Of a stretch of DNA of 64,000 nucleotides, positions 27,901 to 39,900 are shown piece after piece (within the stretch, counting starts at the first letter, position 1; every line of letters begins with the position of its first letter). The notes beneath the pieces are model-generated. The model saw only the letters and a program-made list of their open reading frames with translations, was not told where the DNA came from and ran no database searches. This DNA comes from Phoronis australis. Taxonomy: Eukaryota; Phoronida; Phoronidae. The stretch covers positions 143,772 to 207,771 of the forward strand of contig NMRA01000579.1 of NCBI GenBank assembly GCA_002633005.1. Reading direction: 5' to 3'. Made by a program: the position numbers and the translations under genes.

Positions 27901-30900
27901 GATGAAATTGTCAAGACTGAAGACAATGTATGTAATTTGCATGTTACGGAGAATGGTGGCCGTAACTGGGATGTTGAACACATGAACACACAAGCATTGA
28001 TAGACACCGTGATTTTCATTATCCAAAAACAAAGAAATTCGTTGAAGCAAATACTAAAGTTTGCTTTTTAATTGTGTACATAGGCAAAGTTTGTTTTACC
28101 GCTTCAAAGAAGTAGACAACATAATAAAAATGTTCTGGGAATAACCTTCCGCTGAATTTATGGCACAACTCCATTTAACCGATAACTTGCGGCACGCCAT
28201 ACTCATCATTTCTCAAAGCAAAAAAACAATAGCGACAACTTCACAAAGAGTAAACAACAACTTGAATGAAAAGGTCAGTTTGCTGCAGCTATCTCGCATC
28301 ACCAATTTGATGAACTATATTAACTTTTGGTTATTAAAATAAAACAGAAAAATTGGAGTTCCACTAAAAACTACTAACTCCGCGGAAAAATGTCCAATTC
28401 TGTGAATTCCGTTGGTTTCCATTGTCGCTGAAAATCAGGGTATCTACATTACAGGAACATCACAAAAAACAAGACAAAACATCTTCAAGCTCAAAAACTC
28501 TCACAAATCGTGCTTCAATGTATAATTCCAAACTGAATATCTAACTGTCCATAGCAAACCCAAGTTTGACTGTTGTAGCCTAATCTCAAAAATGCAACAC
28601 ACAGGCACCAAAATGCACCAACCAATCTAAAATGTAAGGAAGCTGTCTCTAGAGGCATAAATATAAGTATGTTAAGCGGCAAACGGCAAAGCAACAAGTA
28701 GCGCCACCAACCCTTTGTTTCTCAGCATCAACATAGCGAAGTCCGAAGTAATCCTTCTCGACCAAGTTGAGTTCATCGCACACTTTGTCCAGCAACCACT
28801 CCCCAGTGTGATGTTTCTGTAAGTAAAAGAAGACACTCAATATCTCCGTATCATGCAACAACAGTGGCGATCGGAGAGACCAGAATTCAAGCAATTCTTT
28901 GCTTTTCAAGCGGGCCCAGTAGGAAATAAGTACTTGAACAAAAATACAGAGAGCTATGTACAATTAGATTGAAAAGATTAATGGATAAAATAAATTAGTA
29001 TAAAAATTAGTTAATATGTACAGTTAGATGAATAAATAAGATAAAATAGAGTAAAATAATGATGAGCTGAGGCCTACAGACCCGAACCACGCACAAAGTC
29101 CCAGTAATTCTGTTTGAAGACGTGGACATTGGGCGCATTTGCAACAGCAGTCCCCAGCCCGTTGTAAGTCACAGCACCTCTGTAGGCAAAAGTTCTTTTG
29201 CCACAATTATTTTTAGGTTTTGCACCACTGGAATTTCTCATGTTATTTGATTAATTCGCATTAACTGCATGTATTTGACCTCCCAATGTCAACAAAGTTT
29301 CACTGGTGTACTGTGGGCTACAAGTTGGACAACAGAAAGTTGGGTAAAATTGGTATCTGTAAAACAAGTCCACAATAACAACACGTTTTCCTACCTCCAG
29401 GACAAAGATTTCCATTTGGGCCCGTCCTATCAATAATGTGACACCAATTGCATCGGTGGCAATAAAAGGAGCAGGTAATTGTTATTAGCAACTAAGGTTT
29501 TTCACTTGTTATCCTCTGTCGCATCCATTTGTGGGATTTCCCATATACTAGTATTTTGTTCGCCTGGATTTTGAATGTGAACCGGCACTCCCCCCCACCC
29601 TAAACGGCAGATTAACAGATCTACATTCCTGAGTGATAGCAACGAAAGTGTATGAAGATGGAGTTCAGGTGTAGATATTTACTTCCATTCAGAAAGCGCA
29701 TGAGTCATCTAATCCAAAGGGTGAAAAGCATTTCACATTTGAATGCTCGCAAGACCTTTGACCTGCCCGTTACCCTTCGACCCCAAGTCAGCCGACAGAT
29801 CTGCCTAATCTTAGGGTGAAAAGCCCACATTCCAATGACATGATTAGTGGTTAGGCTCTCCTTGCTCATGGTGATCACATGTGATTGGTCATAATATTGA
29901 CACAATATCACATGTTAACCACAACAGCTAGAAATTATGTCTGTGAAACAGGACACTCACTTCAAGCATACTGCATGATCAGAAGTCCTATTTATGACAG
30001 TCCTCCAAATCGAACAGACTCACCACAAAACAGGACCTAGGGAGTCAAATGGGACTAAAGACCAGAAAATGGGACCAATACACCTAAAAACATGACCACC
30101 ACGCCACAAAACAGGACCGCTGGGGACGGAACATGAGCGTCTGACAAAATGTGTGTGATACAGGTTATGACAATACTATACCCCCAAGAACCAGTTATCC
30201 TCGAACACGTTTTGACTTGTCTAAAACATCAAATTGGACAAATTGAGTCGCTATTTTGTTCTAAAACTAACACAAAAGTCTTATTTCTGTCATTTAAAAC
30301 AATTCCAGACGTGAATGAGGCAAGTTCAATTACAAAAGCTGCTCATAACACTACAGTAGAGTAAAATTGCACAAATGTACGATATAATTTTGACAAATGA
30401 ATCTCATATTCACAACTTTTATAAAACTTTGTGTAGCAAGCAGTTTGCTTCATTCACCCCCAAATGAGATGCTGGGCTGCGTAACACAATGTAAGCACTA
30501 CCAACAACGTTTTGAAAAATTATTGCCATTCACACCAGGTATTATAGGAGCTTTAATAAACGATTGATACCAGCACTTATTTTTGTAAGAAATTGGTGAA
30601 TTTTACCACACATGCAAGTTGGCATTCCTAATTTGACATGATGGTAACTTGGGTTTCATGATGTTTTGTTCCCACCAATCCACCTAAATACTACAGAATG
30701 GAAGTTTTGTCAAGTAGTTGTTAACACATCGCAGCTTAGAAATAAATAATTTATACCATGAAGTGTCTTTGTAACTAACAATTAAGTAAATATTCTCAGT
30801 AAGGGCCTTTCATACTAACGTCGACACGTCAACGGTTTGGGAGTTGCGGCCAGTATGAACGCTTAACTCCGGTCCTGGATCGCAGTTAACAGCTCCAGTT

Positions 30901-33900
30901 AACATCGCAGTTAACAGGTGGATTTAATAGCGCAGCGTCGACGCTGCGATGCAGTATGAACGCTTAACTTCGGTCCAATCGAAGTTATCGCCAGGTGCCA
31001 CTGTTATCGTCAACAGTTACAGGGTAGTGCCGTCACTAATAGCTGCTTATATTTTGCTCTAATAATAACCAATCGATTTAAAAATAAGTTTATTGTCACT
31101 TAGCACATGTAAATGTTTCCAAATTGAAACATTGAAAAACATCGATGAGGACAGCGACACCAACCGCTTACTTCAATGTTCATTAACTACCGAAGCCAGT
31201 ATGAACGGTCCAGTTAACTGCGCTGTTTATGTCGACACTCCACACAGACTGGAGTTAAGTCAATATGAAAGGGCCTAGTGACATCATAATTTTGCTGAAG
31301 TATTTTAATTACGTTTCAGAAAGACCAAATGTCTGGTTGAAGCTGTTTAAGACACTTTTCAGGAAACAAACATGCATGTACTTTAAAGTCCGGATGATTT
31401 TGGACTTTGGCTCAATAATTTACATAAGCACTGTTGTTTGTTCAAAGGTTTGTCAACAAATACCAGGCTCTTTCAACCACTTTACCTGTGGCAACTACAA
31501 TGAGATGAGTAGTTACTTGATGAGAATATCATTCACACTGCCATACACTTTAATTAGCATGGTCAAATCCAAGTACATCAGGTTATTACAAGGCCCAAGG
31601 GAATACATGCAAAACATCTCTGTCGACAAGGCTAAATCAGATCAGAACCCTAATCTGAATTGAGCAAATACTACTGACCTTGACAGACAGACTCCTCAAA
31701 TATTCATAATTTATCCTAGTGTAAAACACATCTCTCAGGAGACATAGCTTTATCAACCAGCCTGTACTCACAGTCTGAGGTATTTCACACCAACGCACAT
31801 TGAACTAGGCATATCCCACAATGCTCAACAAAATCCTGCTAGATCTAGACAATTAACGTTTGAATCCCATGCAGCATAAAAGTCAAAATTGCCAACTAAA
31901 ACTGCAATACACTTGCGTAGAAACAACTTTTGATTTTGACCACTCACCGCTATAAAGTTGGACTAAACGGGAAGTGATTTTGGGTTTTCCAAAGATCTCA
32001 CAAATCGTTATCGCTCAAGACCAAGCTTGGCCAATAAAACGACACATCATGACGAGTCAGCATGTAGAGACTTGTCTCAAACAGTTCTCTGTCACCTCCT
32101 TCCCAACTAAGAAATCGCAACTATTTTGTTTAATGGACAATTCGGAAACCATTCTATAACATTAAGTGGTCTACATTGAAATTGTTTACGATGGAAGACT
32201 ACTATTAGTCCCTTTTGATCAAGGTGGTTTTCGAGACTGGTGGTTTCTTTCTACAGCTAACGAGCTGTTGCTCTCAAGACCATGAGCAAAGTTTCTTCTC
32301 AGTTCGTTGTGAAAGCACCGCTTCTTCATAGAGACCAAGCATAAACCTAAGCAGGGAGGGGAACCTATAACCAGCCACCAGGCACTGTAGATTTTCAATT
32401 CATTTCTACATGGTTTTGAAATCTAATCATGTAAATGCTAAGATTACGGTATTAATATTTCCATTCAACTTCATGTAAAGCTGCTGAAATCAGGAGATTG
32501 TCCAGCTGTGTCAACAGTAGAGAAGAACTTCTTTAAACATAGTTCGGCTACAGTTACACATTACTGAAAAATTGATGGAGAAAATATAACAAACTCAGGT
32601 TGAAAAACGAGCAATAAGTTCATTTTCAACATGCCATAGTAAAACAGACTTGAGGGAGAGTAGGGAGGGGAGGATGGAGGAGAAAGGGCAAGGAGAGGGA
32701 TGGACGGATGGATGGAGGGGGGAAGGGACGGAAGGAGGTAGGTAGGGACGGATGGATGAAGGGGGGAGGGACGGATGGATGGAGAGGGGGAGGGAAGATG
32801 GATGGAGAGGGAAGGGACAGGTGGAAGGGCGAGAGAGTGATGGAGGGAGTGATGGAAGGAGTGATGGGGGTAACAGAAAGGATAGAGGAAGGCAGGAAGG
32901 GAGGGACCGGAGGTAAAAAAGAAGGATTCAGCAACATTAAAAAATATCCTGACCAATACCTCGTCAATGAAAAATCCCATGAACACACCTATCCTCTTTC
33001 TGAATACCAGACTTATTTTAACAGTCCAACTTCAAGACTTCCTACTTTCCATTCAACATCGATCTCTATTATACAATATTATTTTTCTGTACTGTACACA
33101 AAAGCTTTCTAATAACCGTGTTTCAACGTACACTGTAATACTCATTGTATATCAGTCATGAACAAAAACAAAAGGTAAAAGCATTCATGTAAGCAAGCCT
33201 GTAGCCAGCTTATTACGTGACGTGACGTGCCGTGCCGTGCCGAGTGTTTGTCATAAAATCTAAAGATACACTGTGCAAATGTCACCCTACTGAACTACTG
33301 TGTACAATCAATCACTCCATTCCAGAGGCAACGTCCCTTATTACATTATCCACCAATATTTTTTTCGACTCTTGCGTGCGATGTCCAACCTCAATGTAGA
33401 ACCCTGGGCTTTAACCCAAGCAGTTGTTCAGCTTAAGCAACACCCCCACCCCAATCCTGGGTTTCTCAATTCCATAGCCATGGACAGGCAATAGACCTCA
33501 GTCCAGTACAGAACCTATAAGTATCCATTATTATGTCTACCAAACTATATATTTTGCTTGTGGGTTGAATAAATATACTCCATCTCCTCTCTGTTGGTGA
33601 TGTACAAGTATACACCAGATGGCAAAGTCAATTCCTACTCTCAAATGAATTCTGATGAACACCAGAAGAGGGATCTGAGATAAATAAACAATTTCTCCAA
33701 CCATTCACAATAAATAATGCAAAGCTTATCAGTGTTTTTTTGTCCTCAGAATCTTTTCCTTTGTTCTTTTACATGCATCTGCTGAGAGCTGATGTGGATG
33801 CCAGAGATCTAGGCAGACTTTTTTGCGGACTCGTTACCAGCAGTCATACTTGGGGAGGATTGTCTTGCAGAACTAGCACAAATTTTGTGAAGAAGCAAGG

Positions 33901-36900
33901 GTTCTTCGTAGGTCAGGGATCACCTGGCTTTATTTCCAATGTAAGCTGTGGTGCACACTGTCCTCCGGCTATCCACTAGTCAACAATAATAGTGAACACT
34001 ACATTTTATATAGTTAATTTGTAGCTAAGCTACAACGCAGGGTAAAAACCTTGATTCTTTTGAACAAGATAAGGAACAGTAATCTCGTTCTACTCATCAA
34101 TGAAGAACGGTTTGACGAAGCACCCAAGTGCTGTTTTTAAAACCTTTCATCTCACTGGCAGAGCTCAGATAGGTACCCAACCACAATTTTCGAAGGAAAA
34201 TATCTGCGTTCCAAAAGCCCCTTTACTATGGTATGCTGATGATGTTTTCAGGTTGTGTCTGTCAGGGGGGGGGTGGCCCTGGATCCCCTTAAATCATCCT
34301 GTGTCCCTAAATCTAAACAGGAACCCTTCGATTACATTTAATCACACGTTAAATCTAATCCATGGCTGATATGCTAGCTGTCTATTTGCTCCAAACCTGA
34401 GATTCAGAAGACAAAGTTCAACCTTTGACACTTCCAAGAACTGTTTGGCCATCGGCTTGAGCAGTGAACAGACAGAACGTCACTGTCAATATGAGGAATT
34501 AATAAACGTCTGACTGGATATTTGCCTTTCTCGTTAACAAAAATGTGCAAACGAAGAATCAAAGTAGGATTTACTGTGCTGATTAGATAAAACCCAGGGT
34601 GCCTGAACGGAAAAACTACAAAAATGCTGTTAGAGCACGTCAACGGTGTAAAAACGATAATGACGTGGTGTGGTTTGACTTCCATTTTTTAATATTTGGA
34701 TGGTTTATTGTCACAGACAATACGAAGTAAATGTTTGATGATCAAATCTGGAGGTGATCCAGTAATTTTGTAATTACATTCTATGAATGACATATTCCAT
34801 GTGAAATATTTCATGAAAATACCACAACAACTAATTGTAATTCTTTTACGCATGAAAATGGCACTATAAATTCAGAAATCCTACATAAATCTGATGAAAA
34901 GTCATTCTTAATAGGTTGTAAAAGATTGATTGGGTGTTTTATGTCAATTCCGTGATGTTGGGCAGAAAATCATGTTATCTGGCGTATCAGAAGATTGGAC
35001 CAGAATAAGGACGCACAATGAGGGAGCAAATTGGCCACAAAAATACCGAAGTGATGTATCCCCAAAATGCAGTTCATAAAATAAGTACGTAACTGTAATT
35101 TATCAAGCTTCCTTCTTGTTGCTTTTACTCGTACTCCCTCGGCCAATTTCATCAAGTCCGTAGGCGACACCATGTAAATTCTGTTGAATCTTCAATTAAT
35201 CCAGAGTTGAATTACAGGCCCTGTCAGACTGACTAAACTCTGGTGTGAGCGGAGCGTCAACTTAAATTGCAAAGTTAACCGAACTGTTCATATCGGCTTC
35301 GGTAGTTACTGGACATCGAAGTGAATGGCACGTGACGCTGTTGTCATTGAAGTAATCGCAACGTAGCGCTGATGCATCGCGTGCATGCTAAGACTTTTTA
35401 ATGTGACAATTTGGTGACATTTATATGTGCTAAATGACATAAAACTTATTTCTAATTCCATCCACCATCCAGGACCAAAGTTAACCTCCATGTTAACACG
35501 AAAGGGCCTTATGATACACTAACTCTCTGCAAGATAAACCAATGAGACATTAATGAAGAACATGTGCAAGACATCAGACTGCATATGCCAATTAAAACTG
35601 AACATCCCGGTGCTGCCGCCAGTGACCCCAATACCACCTCAGATTGTTTGGTGAAATGGGAAAAGATCCCAAGTTGCCAGAAGTTACCACAACGAATATC
35701 AAAGTCAAACAACAATTTCCCAAAAATTTGTTTCAAAGTCCAAACTTTAAATCAGTAACAGTTTTTGTAAATTTAATACTTTTGGTCCATGATTGTTCTG
35801 TTTATTTCGTGAAATCAGTGTGTTTGCCACTCTCAGCAGTCAGCAAGCACCAAACACACTAATTACAAAAGTAAGTAAACACACGGAAGTTGGAATTGGT
35901 CGGAAAAAATTGGGCAAGATTGGGCCATGAAACATGAACTACCAGTGTATGCGATCACCTGCATTTTTCCTTATCAGGAATTGATTTCGAAATTGACGGG
36001 TGCATATTTTTACGGGGAGAAATTGATTGGTGCATATTTTTACGGGGAGAAATTGACGGGTGCATATTTTTTCGGGGAGAAATTGAACAGGTGTATGCGT
36101 AATTTTCAGAGAACATCGTACGGCATGACACCTTTTTTAGTAAACCAGTTCAACATCAGTTTTTGCGACCTCACATTTTGTTTCGTCAACTGGGATTTTC
36201 CTCAAATTGCTAAATGTAACTTAAGTGCCAAGTCAGGTGGTGAGCACTGGACCTGAAAACACAAGACGCACCTCAAGAGCAAGCAAAAGTCGGTGTTGAA
36301 TTTCCCAAGTGCAACTTACTTTCAAGTCTATTTATAGCATGGGGGATTTCCAAAGGGATTCCCTCAATCAGACCTTCATCTAGTAGGCATCCAAATGGAC
36401 ACCCTGACTCAAATTTTGACACCCTGATTAGCCTTTGACACTCAAGTAATGTAAGCCTGAGACAGCCAGTGCCTCTTTTAACTTGCTTTTCAGAATATCT
36501 CGACTTCATTGGCTTATCCATAATAAAACAGATTTAAGACAGGACAGTGTTTATTGCAGACTAGTGTCACCACAGAAACACAACACTTTCAACTTTAACA
36601 CCATCAGATACCCCGAGAAATTGGGATTATGCTAATTTTGGACGCCGATGCCCCATTTTTCAACTCCTGCATGAACCTCTGCCCTTACTACATAGGCATG
36701 CATATAGTGACCCAGGGGGGGGGGGACATGGCTAGTATTAAACTCCAAACTCAACGGGAATTTTGCTTCTACTTAAAGCAAAACCAAGAATTTAAAGGCA
36801 TTCACTAGTTTGAAACAAACTTGAAAAAAGTTACGAGCATTCATGTGCTTCTTGTTTCAAAGTCTACAAGCACCACACACATTCTCTCTTAACACTGGAT

Positions 36901-39900
36901 TAAATTTGATTCTTGCAAACAGGAAAGTATTAGTTTATACATTTGTGAAAACAGTATAAAAACACCTATGAATGCTATGACAATCAGTGATGAATTAGAC
37001 TTCTTAATGACGAGAAACACATGAAATGCTTAACACAAGAATAAGCCGAATAAGCCAAAGAAGGGGATACGATGATGAACCAAGGTGCTGACAAGTGACA
37101 ACACTCTTAAAGGATGGCAATTTACAAGCATTTTCGTTTCCAAGCACTTGGCGTGCCTTCTCGTTAATTGATTTTCCAGTGAAAGCACCATCATGTAAGT
37201 GTTGTCATGGTAAACACACAGAAGAACACAGACAATGACATCAATCAACACTGGTATTGGTTCTGAGGTGTTGGATGTTTACAAACTGTTCTCACAACTG
37301 TCAAAACATTGAGTTATATGAACACTGCACACTATAGAGCTCTTCACACAACACCGGGGACAAGTAAAATTTTGCTCAGTCAAAATTCGCAACCAAAATA
37401 AGGATCACAAAAAGCTCAGTTTGTACAGTGTAGATGTCATAAAATAGCATATGTAGAACTCTTCATTATTTACAGAATCGGCATTTGCAAAACAGGAATT
37501 AAGCAGTTGTTTTTTTTTTGTTATCAAAGCTCACTGTATTCCTCCCTTGTGGACAAAAATGCAATATTATTATCACGCACCGCGATTCTGTTCTCCCCAT
37601 CACATTCCTCAAAAGTTATACCTACAGTCCACTTTGAAACCAAAACCGGTATATTTTGTGAATTTTTAGAAACAAGTAGATATATCCGTTACATTGCCAG
37701 CTCAAAGCAAGAAATGGCATTGTTACAGGCAAAATAGGTCGCATCTGGGCACCCTATTAAAATAACAAGTGGAATGTGTATACAGAGTGTGGCACAGCAC
37801 ACTTATGAAAGACGATGGCTAGTTAATATTACCAAACAAATTCAAACATCAGCCAATACAAGAACCAACCAATGACAAAAGCAAACATTAGGCAGAAAAC
37901 CTGGCCAACTCATAAACCAACTCAATTGTCTACACTACAAAAGCGCCTCATTGACCTAAGGTGGGAAGCTGGTTGATGGGATATTGTGAACATTAAATCA
38001 TTCCAATACATTAACCAGGGGTCTCAATACGTGTAATAAATTACATTTGAATGGCACCACATATGTAACGGAACACTCGATCAGCACACAAGGACTTGGG
38101 AACAGATCGGTGTGATTGTTGTACCTTTTCCATTGCAAGATTATTTCCATTATTAATTAGCTTTTGCTGTTATTTTCTTTCTTTTGAGAAATAAAATATT
38201 TACCTTAAAAAATACAGAAATAAATATTTGGTTTTCTTACTTAGCCGATGGTGGTAAAAAAACCCCAACAGCTTCCAACAGGCATATAACATCTTCTTGA
38301 AAGTAACTGTCAATCTGTCATCACATTCCTAGGCTTTGTTTTAGTTTACAACGAACACCTGAACACCGGTATCCCTGCCTCCCCTCCCGCGGACAACTCT
38401 ACTTCCCCAAGAGTTACAACTGACCCTCTGTGACAAATACCTTACACGAAATTGTCAGTTGTTTTCATGCCTAGAGTACAAACCATTTCTAATAAGAATC
38501 CTATACAAACCATTTCAAATAATAATCCTCTAGTACAAACCATTTCTAATAAGAATCCTAGAATACAAACCATTTCTAATAAGAAATCTAGAGTACAAAC
38601 CAGTTTGAATGAGAATCCTAGAGTACAAACAACAAACCATTTCTAATATGAATAAAAACAGGAAGAAATCAGTGCCACCAAGCAAAAGCAGCTTTTCGAG
38701 AAAAGGCACGGGTATATTGCCCCATTTAATCTTGCACACTATGAGTTGAAGTGAGAAATGAAGCAGTACACAAGCACAACGCAACACTTAGCTGCTGTTA
38801 AATTGCAGCCTACGTAAATAACCCCTGCATCAACATTGATTTTTAAACACATCCAATCAATAAACCATCTTTGAGATTTAAAAGTCTTAATTAAGATTGG
38901 TTTTATATTAATACCTCACAAATTTAAGACGCAAAATATGTGACAAACGAAAATTTGTTTTCAATTTTAATAAATTATAGGTTGCACCAAATAAGGACTA
39001 CGCCACAACTATGTTTTGAAACAGTGAAAAACATCCTGCAAATGTTATCCGGAGTAAGATATAAGGTGCCCCTATTTTGAGAACCTATTTTATCTAGCTG
39101 GTTCTCAAATTACATGCATAGGTACGTTAGGAATATCAGACTATTGCTGTCAACTGGTCCCAGTAAGCAAAGTTATCTCACTTTTTAGAACTGAACTACC
39201 TGTCTGTCAAATGGTCCAGACCAGATGCCTGCAACTTTCAGTTCCAGCCCAGTTAGGTAATTTCCCAGTGACTAGAGTAATGATCTAAAGGTAATGGTCA
39301 GAGAAACCACAATAGTGATTCAGCTGATCAAACAAACAGCGTTTGCATTGACTGACATGATCACAGCTTACACTCACAGTTTGAAGAAATGTTAACACAA
39401 AAAAGATTCAAAGCACATTTCAAAGTACATAAAATATGCCAAATTCACTAAAAGAATTTCAAAAAAGTGTCAACACCCTTAAAATTCTTCTTCAGTTAGA
39501 TTCGCTGCAAGAGCCAGATTCATTCTGTTGCGAATCTGACTTGATCTAAGAGTAAGCTTTTCAAAAGGTTTCAGATATTGCTGCAACTGATAAAGCAGTA
39601 TTTCGCCTTATTCACCTGGCTAAAAACAAAAATCAAATTAAGCCTTTGGCCCCATTAAATCTGTACCATGTTCTTACCGTGATAGGGTTCTATTTTCATT
39701 ACCAACTCAAGCCACAGGGAATATGCTGGTGCACGTGTCACATTCGAATTCGCAAATAATTGAGGGTTGGCCAGTGCCAATAAATTCTGAATAGTTTTCT
39801 AGTTGCTGATTGTTTTAATGTTTTTGATGATAATGGAAATGTAATGCTGTTATGGTAAGGAATATTATGCGACCGACTTTATGAGAGTGAATGGTGCAAT

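Noticed and set aside
31265-31663. 132-codon plus-strand frame next to the 30802-31276 element
   Set aside because: No domain, transmembrane pattern or splice support; it is probably chance, starting in the element's terminal repeat.
32561-32988. Open frames of 120-141 codons on the minus strand rich in Pro, Ser and Leu
   Set aside because: They are translations of the homopurine repeat tract and have no start context, splice sites or domain.
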